From positions 3,534,001-3,598,000 of the forward strand of contig NZ_PHQX01000001.1 in NCBI RefSeq assembly GCF_002803515.1: a stretch of DNA of 64,000 bases, written 5' to 3'. The position numbers and the translations under genes were made by a program. Positions 1-8,427 of the stretch are shown here, in pieces. Each line of letters begins with the position of its first letter. Within the stretch, counting starts at the first letter, position 1. The notes under the pieces are model-generated. The model was not told the DNA's origin. It searched no databases and worked only from the letters and a program-made list of their open reading frames with translations. The stretch comes from Stenotrophomonas lactitubi (lineage in GTDB: Bacteria; Pseudomonadota; Gammaproteobacteria; Xanthomonadales; Xanthomonadaceae).

Positions 1-1811
1 TAACCACCGGCGAAGATGTGGCTGAACTGATGCGGGAAGCGATTCCAGCTCGGCGGATGGTTCACCGCCACTTCCGCACGCACGCGCTCAAGCAGTGCCA
101 GCACGCTGTCCTGCGCTGCTTCGAACTGACTGTGCAGCAGCATGTCGAACAGGCCGAACTCGAGCTGGCGCACGGTGGCCATGCCGCTGTGGAAATTGCG
201 GGCGGCCAGCATGCGCTCGTACAGCGCGCGCGGCAGCGGCTCGCCGCTGTCCACATGCGCGGTCATGCCCTGCAGGTGCTCCCATTCCCAACAGAAGTTC
301 TCCATGAACTGGCTGGGCAGTTCCACCGCATCCCACTCCACGCCGTTGATGCCGGCCACGCCCAGCTCGCCGATACGGGTCAGCAACTGATGCAGGCCGT
401 GGCCCATCTCATGGAAAAGCGTGGTCACTTCGTTATGGCTGAAGGTTGCCGGCTTACCGTCGGCACCACGGCCGAAGTTGCACACCAGGTACACCAACGG
501 CGTCTGCACGCTGCCATCGGCGCGCTCGCGGCGGTTGCGGCAGTCATCCATCCACGCGCCGCCACGCTTGCCTTCGCGGGCGTACAGGTCCAGGTAGAAC
601 TGGCCCACCAGAGTGCCCTGCGCGTCCACCAGGCGGAAGAAGCGCACGTCCTCGTGCCAGACCGGCGCGCTGTCTTCCTGCACGCGCAGGCCGTACAGCT
701 GTTCGATCACCGAGAACAGGCCGCCCAGCACCTTGGGTTCGGTGAAGTACTGCTTCACTTCCTGCTCGGAATAGCTGTAACGCGCCTGCTTCAGCCGGTC
801 GGCGGCGAACGCCAGATCCCAGGCCTGCAGGCTGTCGATACCGAGATGCTCGCGGGCGAACTGCTCCAGCTCGGCACGGTCCTTGGCCGCGAACGGCTTG
901 GCGCGCGCAGCCAAGTCACGCAGGAAGCCCAGCACTTCGGCGGGGTCCTTGGCCATCTTGGTGGCTACCGAATAGTCGGCGTAGGAATCAAAGCCCAGCA
1001 ACGCAGCCAACTCGGCACGCAGTGCAAGGATGCGATCGATGTTGCCGCCGTTGTCCAGTGCATCGTCGCCGAACTCGGAAGCGCGCTGCGCGCTGGCGCG
1101 GTACAGGATCTCGCGCAGGTCGCGGTCCTCGCCCCAGGTCTGCACCGGCAGGTAGCACGGCATCTGCAGGGTCAGCTTCCAGCCCGTCGTGCCGTCCTTC
1201 TCCGCTGCCGCGCGTGCAGCGGCCTTCACGTCGTCCGGCACGCCAGCCAGACGCGCGGGGTCTTCGACGATCAGCGACCACGCATCGGTGGCATCGAGCA
1301 CGTTCTGCGAGAACTTCGCCGACAGCGCCGACAGTTCTTCCTTGATGGCGGCGAAACGCTGCTGCGCGTCCGCATCCAGCTCGGCACCGCCGAGGCGGAA
1401 ATCACGCAGGGTGTTTTCCAGCACCTTGCGGCGCGCCTCGTCGAAACCGGCCGCTTCGGTGCTGGCAGCCAGCGCCTGGTACTGGCGGTACAGCGCCAGA
1501 TTCTGGCCCAGCGCACTGGCAAAACGGGTCACCCGCGGCAGGTTGCTGTTGTAGGCCTCACGCAGCTCCGGCGTGTTGACCACGCCCTGCAGGTGGCCGA
1601 CCAGGCCCCAGGCGCGCCAGAGGCGTTCGGTGGCGTCGTCCAGCGGGGTAACGAAGGTCTGCCAGCTGACCGGTTGCACCTGCTCGGCAGCGCTGACCGC
1701 CGCCTCGGCCTGCGCCAGCAGCACGTCCAGCGCCGGCGCCACATGCTCGGGGCGGATCGCCTCGAAGCGCGGCAGGCCGGAAAAATCGAGCAGGGGGTTG
1801 GCAACGGTCAC
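1..1811 (-). CDS. prlC: M3 family oligopeptidase A (partial, C-terminus outside window)
   Basis: Zinc metallopeptidase of the thimet-oligopeptidase (M3) family, a cytoplasmic enzyme that degrades short peptides, including cleaved signal peptides. The minus strand encodes about 603 residues before the window ends; family members are near 680, so roughly the last 80 are missing. The zinc-binding HEMGH motif is at residues 467-471 (DNA 399-413), followed about 30 residues later by an NGVEWDAVE segment that would carry the third zinc ligand. The start is a GTG at 1811 giving V/MTVANPLLDF, the usual N-terminus of the family; no better ATG lies upstream in frame. The 170 bp upstream are shared with a divergent gene. 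Confidence in the family is high; prlC versus dcp is inferred from length and the N-terminus. Confidence 0.9.
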   Translation of the reverse strand, partial: MTVANPLLDFSGLPRFEAIRPEHVAPALDVLLAQAEAAVSAAEQVQPVSWQTFVTPLDDATERLWRAWGLVGHLQGVVNTPELREAYNSNLPRVTRFASALGQNLALYRQYQALAASTEAAGFDEARRKVLENTLRDFRLGGAELDADAQQRFAAIKEELSALSAKFSQNVLDATDAWSLIVEDPARLAGVPDDVKAAARAAAEKDGTTGWKLTLQMPCYLPVQTWGEDRDLREILYRASAQRASEFGDDALDNGGNIDRILALRAELAALLGFDSYADYSVATKMAKDPAEVLGFLRDLAARAKPFAAKDRAELEQFAREHLGIDSLQAWDLAFAADRLKQARYSYSEQEVKQYFTEPKVLGGLFSVIEQLYGLRVQEDSAPVWHEDVRFFRLVDAQGTLVGQFYLDLYAREGKRGGAWMDDCRNRRERADGSVQTPLVYLVCNFGRGADGKPATFSHNEVTTLFHEMGHGLHQLLTRIGELGVAGINGVEWDAVELPSQFMENFCWEWEHLQGMTAHVDSGEPLPRALYERMLAARNFHSGMATVRQLEFGLFDMLLHSQFEAAQDSVLALLERVRAEVAVNHPPSWNRFPHQFSHIFAGG

Positions 1812-1981
1812 GGCAGGTCTCCAGAGTACGGGCCCGAAGGTGCGGGCAGCCAGATCGATATGGCGCTTGCCGGGCTCGCAGACAAGGGGCGGCGGGCCAT
1901 TGTTCACGTCGGCCTTACGGCCGTCGGCTGAAGCTTGTTGCGCGGGGGAGACCGCAGCGGAACGTGTCGAGGAGGCCCCAC

Positions 1982-2386
1982 ATGGAAGGTCTGGCTCCAG
2001 CTCCATCCGCAGTACGTTCATCATCGCTGGCGCTGTCGGCCAGCCCGACCGAACTGGCCTGGATCGCCGCGCTGTGCGATGCGGGCGACGATGCGCCGCG
2101 CCACCTGCAGCAGCTGCAGGCACTGCAACACCAGGGCGGCAGGTTCAGCGACGAGCAGGAGTGGTATCCGTTCGAGGTGATCGAACGCGGCGCAAGCCAG
2201 GTGCAGTCAGGGCACGAGCGCGAGTTCGTCATCTGCGTGCTGCTGTGGCTGCAGGCACTGGCGCAGGGCCGGGCCAGCATCCTGGACCCGCGCCTGCACC
2301 TGGACGACCGCGCCGTGGAGATCGAGGCCCTGCCCGATGCCCTGCGCGATGTGGTGCTGGATGCGTTCACTGCGGCCGGATATTGA
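1982..2386 (+). CDS. Hypothetical protein, 134 aa, acidic
   Basis: No family recognised. The chosen ATG at 1982 has a GGAGG six bases upstream (1971-1975); an in-frame ATG at 1964 lacks a ribosome site. The product is soluble, acidic and mostly helical by eye, rich in Leu, Ala, Gln and Asp, with no signal peptide or membrane segment. It contains an EWYPFEVIERG segment in the middle and ends in TAAGY. It is divergent from the oligopeptidase gene and stands alone, followed by a SMAG repeat pair. The good ribosome site and a codon pattern like its neighbours support a real gene; function unknown. Confidence 0.7.
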   Translation: MEGLAPAPSAVRSSSLALSASPTELAWIAALCDAGDDAPRHLQQLQALQHQGGRFSDEQEWYPFEVIERGASQVQSGHEREFVICVLLWLQALAQGRASILDPRLHLDDRAVEIEALPDALRDVVLDAFTAAGY

Positions 2387-2406
2387 TCGGGGTGCGACTC
2401 ACCGCC

Positions 2407-2474
2407 GCGCTCGCCGGACACGGCCCGGCGCTACCGGCTCGGCGTGACCGATAGCGCCGGGCCATGCCCGGCGG
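2407..2474. repeat. SMAG palindromic repeat pair
   Basis: Two inverted copies of a short palindrome of the type CGCCGGGCANGGCCCGGCGCTAC face each other across about 15 bp (2412-2434 and 2450-2474). They match the SMAG (S. maltophilia GTAG) REP-like family; the right-hand GTAG is degenerate (GATAG). The pair lies between convergent genes and could fold in mRNA. Confidence 0.8.
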
Positions 2475-2487
2475 AAATGTCGGCCGG

Positions 2488-3600
2488 TTACAACGCTTCC
2501 AGGCTGCACCACGGCAATCCAGGCAGTCCCTGCCCGGCAGCTGCCGCCGCTACCTGCGCGTCGGCGGTTTCCACATCGATTCCCTGCCGCACATACCAGG
2601 CGGGGTCGTAATAGCTGTGCGCGTAGCGATCGCCGCTGTCGCACAGGATGCTGACGATGCTGCCCTTGCGGCCAGCCTCGCGCATCCACTGCGCGGCCTG
2701 CAGCACGCCGATGAAATTGGTACCGGTGGAGCCGCCGACGCGGCGCCCCAGCTGCCGGCTGACGTGGCGCATCGCAGCCAGGCTCAAGGCGTCGGGCACC
2801 TTCACCATGGCGTCGACACTGGTCGGAATGAAGCTCGACTCCACCCGCGGCCGGCCAATGCCTTCCACCCGCGAACCGCCGTTGCAGGTCATGCCGCGCC
2901 ACTCGTTGCCACCGGCCAGGGCGGCCTGGTAGCCGTCGAAGAACACCGAGACTTCCGGGTCCGCACACAGGATGCGGGTGTCGTGCCGGCGATAGCTGAC
3001 GTAGCGCCCGAGCGTTGCGGCAGTACCACCGGTGCCGGGGCTGCACACGATCCAGTCCGGAATCGGGCTGGGCTCCTCGGCCATCTGCTTGAAGATGGAT
3101 TCGGCGATGTTGTTGTTGGCACGCCAGTCGGTGGCGCGCTCGGCATAGGTGAACTGGTCCATGAAGTGGCCGCCGGTTTCGCGGGCCAGCTTTTCCGAAT
3201 CGCAGTTGAGGTCGCAGGCGCGCTCGACCAGATGGCAGCGGCCACCGTGGAACTCGATCGCCGCGATCTTCTCCGGCGACGTCGTGGCCGGCATCACCGC
3301 GATGAACGGCAGGCCCAGCAGTCGCGCGAAGTAGGCCTCGGACACGGCGGTGGAGCCGCTGGACGCTTCGATCACCGGCCGCCCTTCGCGCAGCCAGCCG
3401 TTGGCCAGCGCGTACAGGAACAGCGAGCGCGCCAGCCGATGCTTGAGGCTGCCGGTGGGATGGCTCGATTCATCCTTCAGGTACACCTCGATGCCATCGA
3501 ACCCGGGCAAGGCCAGCGGGATCAGGTGGGTATCGGCGGAACGGTTGAAATCGGCTTCGATCTTGCGGATGGCGGCGGCCACCCATTCACGCTGCGACAT
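2488..3600 (-). CDS. PLP-dependent cysteine synthase/cystathionine beta-synthase family protein
   Basis: Fold-type II PLP enzyme of 370 residues. The Schiff-base lysine is in [11 protein letters not shown] (about Lys53), the substrate loop is [12 protein letters not shown] and the phosphate-binding loop is [10 protein letters not shown]. The [16 protein letters not shown] region and overall length resemble the Cds1-type cysteine desulfhydrase subgroup (for example Mycobacterium Rv3684) more than housekeeping CysK, which usually reads KTGNPSGSxKDR-like around the lysine; this subgroup call is from memory and not checked. Such enzymes degrade cysteine to H2S, pyruvate and ammonia. Start ATG at 3600 gives MSQREW; an in-frame TTG at 3609 is less likely. 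Monocistronic and divergent from gloA. Confidence 0.85.
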   Translation of the reverse strand: MSQREWVAAAIRKIEADFNRSADTHLIPLALPGFDGIEVYLKDESSHPTGSLKHRLARSLFLYALANGWLREGRPVIEASSGSTAVSEAYFARLLGLPFIAVMPATTSPEKIAAIEFHGGRCHLVERACDLNCDSEKLARETGGHFMDQFTYAERATDWRANNNIAESIFKQMAEEPSPIPDWIVCSPGTGGTAATLGRYVSYRRHDTRILCADPEVSVFFDGYQAALAGGNEWRGMTCNGGSRVEGIGRPRVESSFIPTSVDAMVKVPDALSLAAMRHVSRQLGRRVGGSTGTNFIGVLQAAQWMREAGRKGSIVSILCDSGDRYAHSYYDPAWYVRQGIDVETADAQVAAAAAGQGLPGLPWCSLEAL

Positions 3601-3726
3601 GGCGGGCAATGGTCATCAGGACGGAACGGTGCGATCCGGCCATTGTACGTCGCGGTGCCGTCAGCTGCCGGCCCGTAGAATGACGCCCATCCGGCCGGCA
3701 ACGGCCCTGTCTGAAGGACCTCCCCC

Positions 3727-4245
3727 ATGACCATTCCCGCCCTGCGCGATGTCCCCGGCGTCGCCGCCCAGGCCCCGGCCGAAACCACCGGCTTCGTCTT
3801 CAACCACACCATGCTGCGGGTCAAGGACGCCACCGCCTCGCTGGACTTCTACACCCGCGTGCTCGGCTACCAGCTGATCGACAAGCGCGACTTCGCCGAA
3901 GCCCAGTTCAGCCTGTACTTCCTGGCCTACGTTCCGGCCGGCACCGTGGTGCCGGAAGATGACAACGCCCGCCGCCTGTGGATGGCCGGACTGCCGGGCG
4001 TGCTGGAACTGACCCACAACCACGGCACCGAGACCCAGGACGGCGCGGTCTACCACGACGGCAACAGCGACCCGCGCGGCTTCGGCCACATCTGCGTGTC
4101 GGTGCCGGACATCGAAGCGGCCTGCCAGCGCTTCGAAGACCTGGGCGTGACCTTCCAGAAGCGCCTGACCGACGGCCGCATGAAGAACCTCGCCTTCATC
4201 AAGGACCCGGACGGCTACTGGGTCGAGATCATCTCCAACGCCTGA
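3727..4245 (+). CDS. gloA: Lactoylglutathione lyase (glyoxalase I)
   Basis: Converts the hemithioacetal of methylglyoxal and glutathione to S-lactoylglutathione, the first step of methylglyoxal detoxification in the cytoplasm. The 172-residue protein has two VOC half-domains, and the four metal ligands fall where expected: His27 (NHTML), Glu94 (VLELTHNHG), His121 (GFGHICVSV) and Glu167 (YWVEII). The extended N-terminus and the insertion around YFLAYVP are features of the longer zinc-type enzymes (human-like, some Pseudomonas paralogues) rather than the 135-residue nickel type of E. coli; that is inference. A GAAGGA ribosome site precedes the ATG. The next gene is another VOC protein, separated by a SMAG pair. 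Confidence 0.93.
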   Translation: MTIPALRDVPGVAAQAPAETTGFVFNHTMLRVKDATASLDFYTRVLGYQLIDKRDFAEAQFSLYFLAYVPAGTVVPEDDNARRLWMAGLPGVLELTHNHGTETQDGAVYHDGNSDPRGFGHICVSVPDIEAACQRFEDLGVTFQKRLTDGRMKNLAFIKDPDGYWVEIISNA

Positions 4246-4267
4246 CCCAGAAAGGGGCACAATTCCG

Positions 4268-4339
4268 GTAGCGCCGGGCCATGCCCGGCGGCCTTGAGCA
4301 GGCCGCGCTGCGCGCTCGCCGGGCACGGCCCGGCGCTAC
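4268..4339. repeat. SMAG palindromic repeat pair
   Basis: Two facing copies of the GTAGCGCCGGGC-type palindrome (4268-4290 and 4317-4339), the GTAG termini pointing outwards, with a GC-rich spacer. The pair sits between the two VOC genes; a run of six T follows at 4353-4358, so it may also end gloA transcription. Confidence 0.85.
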
Positions 4340-4369
4340 CGACTCCGCCCCCTTTTTTGCGAGGTTCGT

Positions 4370-4798
4370 ATGGAAACGATGGAACTGCACCGTGGCCGCC
4401 TGATCGACCACATCCAGCTGGTCGTGCGCGATCTGGCTGCCAGCCGCCGCTTCTATCAGGCGGTGTTCGACACGATCGGCATCCCGGTGGCCGGTGAAGG
4501 CGATGACTACTTCTGGGCCGACGAACTGTTCATTTCCAGCGCCAGCAGCGAGGCCGCCGCCGGCCAGTTGACCGGCCGCCACCACCTGGCGTTCCAGGCC
4601 CGCGATACCGCCACCGTCGATGCTTTCCACAGCGCTGCGCTGGCGGCTGGCGGGAAGGACAACGGCGCGCCCGGCGAGCGCCCTTACCATCCCGGCTACT
4701 ACGGCGCCTTCGTGCTCGATCCAGATGGCAACAACATCGAGGTCGTCTACCACGGCCCGGCGAACTACAGCGCCGATTCGGTCAAGGTCAGTTTCTGA
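4370..4798 (+). CDS. VOC family (glyoxalase/dioxygenase superfamily) protein
   Basis: A 142-residue single-module VOC protein. A first beta-alpha-beta unit starts at DHIQLVVRDL and carries a candidate metal-ligand His, and a second unit includes GRHHLAFQA and the closing LDPDGNNIEVVYHGP, whose Glu is the usual last ligand. Members are metal-dependent lyases, dioxygenases or resistance proteins, and the substrate cannot be read here. GAGG at 4361-4364 sets the ATG at 4370. It follows gloA but the repeat pair between them suggests separate transcription. Confidence 0.8.
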   Translation: METMELHRGRLIDHIQLVVRDLAASRRFYQAVFDTIGIPVAGEGDDYFWADELFISSASSEAAAGQLTGRHHLAFQARDTATVDAFHSAALAAGGKDNGAPGERPYHPGYYGAFVLDPDGNNIEVVYHGPANYSADSVKVSF

Positions 4799-4815
4799 TT
4801 CCTGCGCTACGCGCT

Positions 4816-4838
4816 CGCCGGGCATGGCCCGGCGCTAC
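4816..4838. repeat. Single SMAG palindrome
   Basis: One unit CGCCGGGCATGGCCCGGCG followed by CTAC (the inverse of GTAG), directly after the VOC gene. Confidence 0.75.
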
Positions 4839-4845
4839 CAACGAA

Positions 4846-4868
4846 GAAGCCGGGCAATGCCCGGCTTC
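4846..4868. terminator. Bidirectional hairpin between convergent genes
   Basis: Perfect 10-bp inverted repeat GAAGCCGGGC / GCCCGGCTTC with an AAT loop between the convergent VOC and CBS genes. There is no strong T-run on either side, so efficiency is uncertain. Confidence 0.6.
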
Positions 4869-4890
4869 GTCTCATCGCACTGCGCAGGCC

Positions 4891-5322
4891 TCAGTGGGCC
4901 GCCATGTAGATGTCCTGCAGCACGGCCTTTTCCAGCTCCAGCTCGCCCAGCAGGTTCTTCACGATGTCACCCAGGCTGAGGATGCCGACCAGCGTGGCAC
5001 CATCGGTAACCATCAGGTGGCGGCGACGCGAGTAGGTCATCAGGGACATGGCCTGCTTCAGCGTGGCGTCCGGCGCAATGCCTTCCAGGCCGGTGGACGG
5101 CAGGCTGGAAATCACCCGTCGGCCGGCCTGCGGACCATCATCGGCCAGGCTGCGGACGATGTCCTTTTCGGAAATGATGCCGACCGGGGCATCATCCTTC
5201 ATCACTACCAGTGCAGCGATCCTGTTCGCGCTCATCTTGTGCGCGGCGGCACCGATCGTGTCTTCCGTGTCGATGGTGATGACAGCTTCTTTCTTGGATT
5301 GCAGGAGCTCGCGGACGTTCAT
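4891..5322 (-). CDS. CBS-domain pair protein, 143 aa
   Basis: Small cytoplasmic protein made of two CBS domains and little else: the first spans about residues 8-62 (MSANRIAALVVMKDDAPVGIISEKDIVRSL) and the second about 80-135 (MTYSRRRHLMVTDGATLVGILSLGDIVKNLL). Such modules bind adenosyl ligands (AMP, ATP, NADH) and act as energy sensors. The start ATG at 5322 (MNVRELLQSKK) has AGGAAA upstream and gives the standard stand-alone length; the longer open frame to 5436 has no ribosome site. Monocistronic, ended by the hairpin at 4846-4868. Partner unknown. Confidence 0.88.
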   Translation of the reverse strand: MNVRELLQSKKEAVITIDTEDTIGAAAHKMSANRIAALVVMKDDAPVGIISEKDIVRSLADDGPQAGRRVISSLPSTGLEGIAPDATLKQAMSLMTYSRRRHLMVTDGATLVGILSLGDIVKNLLGELELEKAVLQDIYMAAH

Positions 5323-5668
5323 TCTTGTTTCCTGGTGCAGGTCACTCAAGTCAAAAAAGTGTGCTCTGCCGATTCGCCCCCTCCCCGGGAACAGACCCTT
5401 CAGCGCACGTCTGGCGCACTTTGCCGGATCTGGCATTTCGCCAGCAGGCGGGCTAGGTGCTGCAACGCGAACGAGGCGGATTCAACGGCTCAACCCGGAT
5501 CTCGGTCAACTTGATTCTACGACTGCGTCCATCGGTCACTAGCGGCATCGATGGGACAGATTGTCGTGGGAACCGGCCAACGATCCAGAGAATGGCACCG
5601 TGGGTGAAACCGCCGCTGAATGCTGCTTGCAAGGAGCCCTAAAGTTTGCCGATTGCCAACACCGGTCT
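5323..5668. other. Intergenic gap, no gene seen
   Basis: 346 bp between the start of the CBS gene and the stop of the MFS transporter, both leftward. Less GC-rich than its surroundings in places. It should contain the CBS gene promoter, but no convincing -35/-10 pair, repeat or hairpin was found. Confidence 0.5.
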
Positions 5669-7258
5669 TCACCCTGGGCGGACATGCTTCTTGCCACGAA
5701 GCATCAGACTGCCAGCCGCACAGGCAAGCATGGCAATGCCTGCCACAAGGAAGGCATCGCTGTAGGCCAACAGCAATGCCTCACGATGAACGATCCTGTC
5801 GAGGATCGCGAACGCCTGCTGCCGTTCCAGTGCATGTCCGTTGCCGAACAGAGCGGTGGCGCTGTCCATGGGGGCTTTGGCCAGCATCCTGACCAGCTCG
5901 ACCACGCGCGCCTGGGTAGCTGGCGCGAAGGACGTGACCGATTCCCCGATGTGCAACGCATGCAGTCGCTCCCGGGTCACGATGAACTGACTGGCCACGG
6001 CGATACCGATCGCGCCACCCACATTGCGCACCATCGAGAACACGCCTGCCGCCGAGCCGAGCTCAGTGCGTTCCAGCCCTTCCACGGCCATCACACTGAG
6101 TGCGACCACGATCAGCGATTGGCCGATGCCACGCACGATCAACGACGGCACGATGACGTTGCTTGCCGCGTTGGCATCCAGGTGGATGTTCATCAGGCAG
6201 CCCACCGCCATGATGACGAAGCCCAGCACGATGACGGTCCGCACGCTGGTGCGCTTCATCAGCGGCGGCGTGGCGAAGGACATGATGAACTGCACGATGC
6301 CGTACGGAATCATGGTCAACCCGATCTGGCGCGCGTTGTAACCATGTACGTCGGCAAAGTAATTGGGAATGAGGAACACCACACCGAACACCACCGCGCC
6401 GAAGGTGAACTGCATCAGGCTGGCCAACCCGAAGTTGTAGCGGGAAAGCAGCCGCAGGTTGAGGAACGGCTCGCTGCGGCGCAGCTCGATGGCGACGAAC
6501 GCGACCAGGCCAACTGTGGCGATGAGTGCTGCCTCGATGATGAACGTCGAAGAGAACCAGTCTTTGCGACCGCCCTCCTCCAGCATGATCTGCAGCGCGG
6601 ACAAGCCCAGGGCCATGGCGATGATGCCGCCCCAGTCGCCGGTCCGGAACCTGTGCAGCGCCATCGGCTGCGGCCGGATCGACCAGCCGATGGCAGCCAG
6701 CAGCAGCAGGCCGGGCGGCACCTGCAGATAGAAGATCGCCCGCCACGAATAGACATCGGTCAACCAACCGCCAAGCGATGGCCCCGCCGCCTGCGCCACG
6801 TTGTTTGCTATGGCGAACAACGCCATGCCAAACGGATGTTTTGATGATGGCAGCTCGGTCACGATGAGCTGGAACGAGAGCGGTATCAGCACACCACCGA
6901 ACGCGCCCTGCAGCGTGCGCGCCAGGATCATCGCGTTGATGTTGGGTGCGATCGAGCAGGCCATCGAGAAGAGCACGAAGCCTGCGGCCCCCACCATCAG
7001 CACGCGGCGCACGGTGAAGACCGATGCCAGCCAGGCCGCCAGCGGAATGACGATGATCTCCGCGACAAGATAGGCCGTGGTGATCCACGACCCTTCCTCG
7101 AAAGTGGCACCCAACGACCCGCGCACATCCGGCAGCGACGCATTGGTGACGTGCACGTTCATACCCGCCATGAAGCAGCCAACCACGCCACCGATCACCG
7201 CGACCCACGCACGCAGTGATACTGCATCCTCGGCAGGGGTTGCCATGGTGGCGCTCAT
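5669..7258 (-). CDS. emrB: DHA2-family MFS multidrug transporter (EmrB type)
   Basis: Inner membrane proton-driven efflux transporter of 529 residues with about 14 hydrophobic helices, as in the DHA2 family. The N-terminal VVGCFMAGMNVHVTNASLPD helix and GSWITTAYLVAE are EmrB/QacA hallmarks, and the antiporter motif C reads GPSLGGWLTD. It is the last gene of a leftward channel-adaptor-transporter operon; its ATG overlaps the adaptor stop by four bases (ATGA), a sign of coupled translation. Substrate unknown; EmrAB-type pumps export hydrophobic drugs, uncouplers or fatty acids. This locus lacks the linked MarR-type gene of the well studied emrRCAB pump and is likely a paralogue, so the symbol is by type only. 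Confidence 0.88.
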   Translation of the reverse strand: MSATMATPAEDAVSLRAWVAVIGGVVGCFMAGMNVHVTNASLPDVRGSLGATFEEGSWITTAYLVAEIIVIPLAAWLASVFTVRRVLMVGAAGFVLFSMACSIAPNINAMILARTLQGAFGGVLIPLSFQLIVTELPSSKHPFGMALFAIANNVAQAAGPSLGGWLTDVYSWRAIFYLQVPPGLLLLAAIGWSIRPQPMALHRFRTGDWGGIIAMALGLSALQIMLEEGGRKDWFSSTFIIEAALIATVGLVAFVAIELRRSEPFLNLRLLSRYNFGLASLMQFTFGAVVFGVVFLIPNYFADVHGYNARQIGLTMIPYGIVQFIMSFATPPLMKRTSVRTVIVLGFVIMAVGCLMNIHLDANAASNVIVPSLIVRGIGQSLIVVALSVMAVEGLERTELGSAAGVFSMVRNVGGAIGIAVASQFIVTRERLHALHIGESVTSFAPATQARVVELVRMLAKAPMDSATALFGNGHALERQQAFAILDRIVHREALLLAYSDAFLVAGIAMLACAAGSLMLRGKKHVRPG

Positions 7259-8391
7259 GGCGCGCGATCCGTGCGTGTGTCGATGGCCGCCACCACCGAC
7301 ATCCCCGGCCGCAGGAACGACAGCTTCGCCTGGTCGGCATCCACGGTGATACGCACCGACATGCGCTGGACGATCTTGGTGAAGTTTCCGGTCGCGTTGT
7401 CGGGCGGCAACAGCGCGAACTGCGCGCCGGAGGCAGGGGCGAAGCTTTCCACGCGTCCCTTCAAGGCGCGTCCGCCGAGTGCATCGACCTCGATCTCCAC
7501 AGGCTGGCCCGGCGCCACGCGCTCCAGCTGCACCTCTTTGTAGTTGGCGACGATGTAGATCTGGTCCGGCACGATCGCCATCAGCGGTGCGCCGGCACCC
7601 ACGTAATCCCCCATCCGCAAGCTGCGTTGACCGACCGTTCCGGCCTGCGGTGCACGGATCACCGTGTGTTCCAGGTCAAGGGTGGCAAGGGCCAGACCTG
7701 CCTGAGCCTGCACCAATGCACCCTGCGCCTGGTCAAGCGCGGCGCTCGCGCGCTCACGCTCGGTCACCAGTACCCTGGTGTAAGCCGTGCTCGCAGCCAC
7801 CGCAGCGCGCGCAGCATCCGTGTTCGCTGCAGTGCGCTGTGCGCTGGCATCTGCGGCTTCCAGGTGCTTCGCATCCGATGCCTGCTGGTCGGCAAGCAGA
7901 CGTTCCCGGCGATAGGCCTGGGCGGCCTGACGGAGATCTGCCTGGTGCGCCCGCAGATCTGCGGCAGCAGCGGCAATCACGCTCTGCTGCCGCGTGCTCT
8001 GCGCGTCGAGGTTGGCGATGGCAGCCTGCTGCGCCCTTACCTGCGCCGTCGCCATTGCGACCGCGCCTTCGGCCTGGGCCACGCGCGAGCGATAGTCCCG
8101 ATCGTCCAGCGTGGCCAGAATCTCACCCTCGGCCACGTGCTGGTTGTCACGTACCCGGACCGTGGCGATGTAGCCAGCGATTCGTGGATTGACCGTTACG
8201 ATGTCGGCCCTGACGTAGGCGTTGTCGGTGCTGACCTGGAAGCGGCCTACCGTCCACCAGCGCAGGCCGGCACCGCTGCCGGCCAGGACGAGCAGCACGA
8301 GTGCGCCGATGACCATGGGCCTGCGCTTCATCCGCAGGAGGGAGCGGGGCGAACGGACGGGTGCGCCGCGTGGAATGTCTGTGTCTGTCAT
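7255..8391 (-). CDS. emrA: HlyD/EmrA-type membrane fusion adaptor
   Basis: Periplasmic adaptor of 378 residues linking the MFS transporter to the outer membrane channel. One N-terminal membrane anchor (about residues 26-46), a biotinyl-lipoyl-like start at DNAYVRADIVTVNPRI, a long alpha-hairpin rich in Ala and Gln (about 95-230), the second lipoyl half at VIRAPQAGTVG, then the EmrA signature GAQFALLPPDNATGNF near residue 320. Start ATG at 8391, 36 bp after the channel gene, so the three genes form one operon. The symbol is by family. Confidence 0.88.
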   Translation of the reverse strand: MTDTDIPRGAPVRSPRSLLRMKRRPMVIGALVLLVLAGSGAGLRWWTVGRFQVSTDNAYVRADIVTVNPRIAGYIATVRVRDNQHVAEGEILATLDDRDYRSRVAQAEGAVAMATAQVRAQQAAIANLDAQSTRQQSVIAAAAADLRAHQADLRQAAQAYRRERLLADQQASDAKHLEAADASAQRTAANTDAARAAVAASTAYTRVLVTERERASAALDQAQGALVQAQAGLALATLDLEHTVIRAPQAGTVGQRSLRMGDYVGAGAPLMAIVPDQIYIVANYKEVQLERVAPGQPVEIEVDALGGRALKGRVESFAPASGAQFALLPPDNATGNFTKIVQRMSVRITVDADQAKLSFLRPGMSVVAAIDTRTDRAP

Positions 8392-8427
8392 GTCGTCTGT
8401 CGGGGGAGTGCGGGGGAAAAGGGTGAA

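Noticed and set aside
5457..6844. Rightward open frames from the CBS-emrB gap into the MFS gene
   Set aside because: No ribosome site, and the major part is antisense to the transporter gene.
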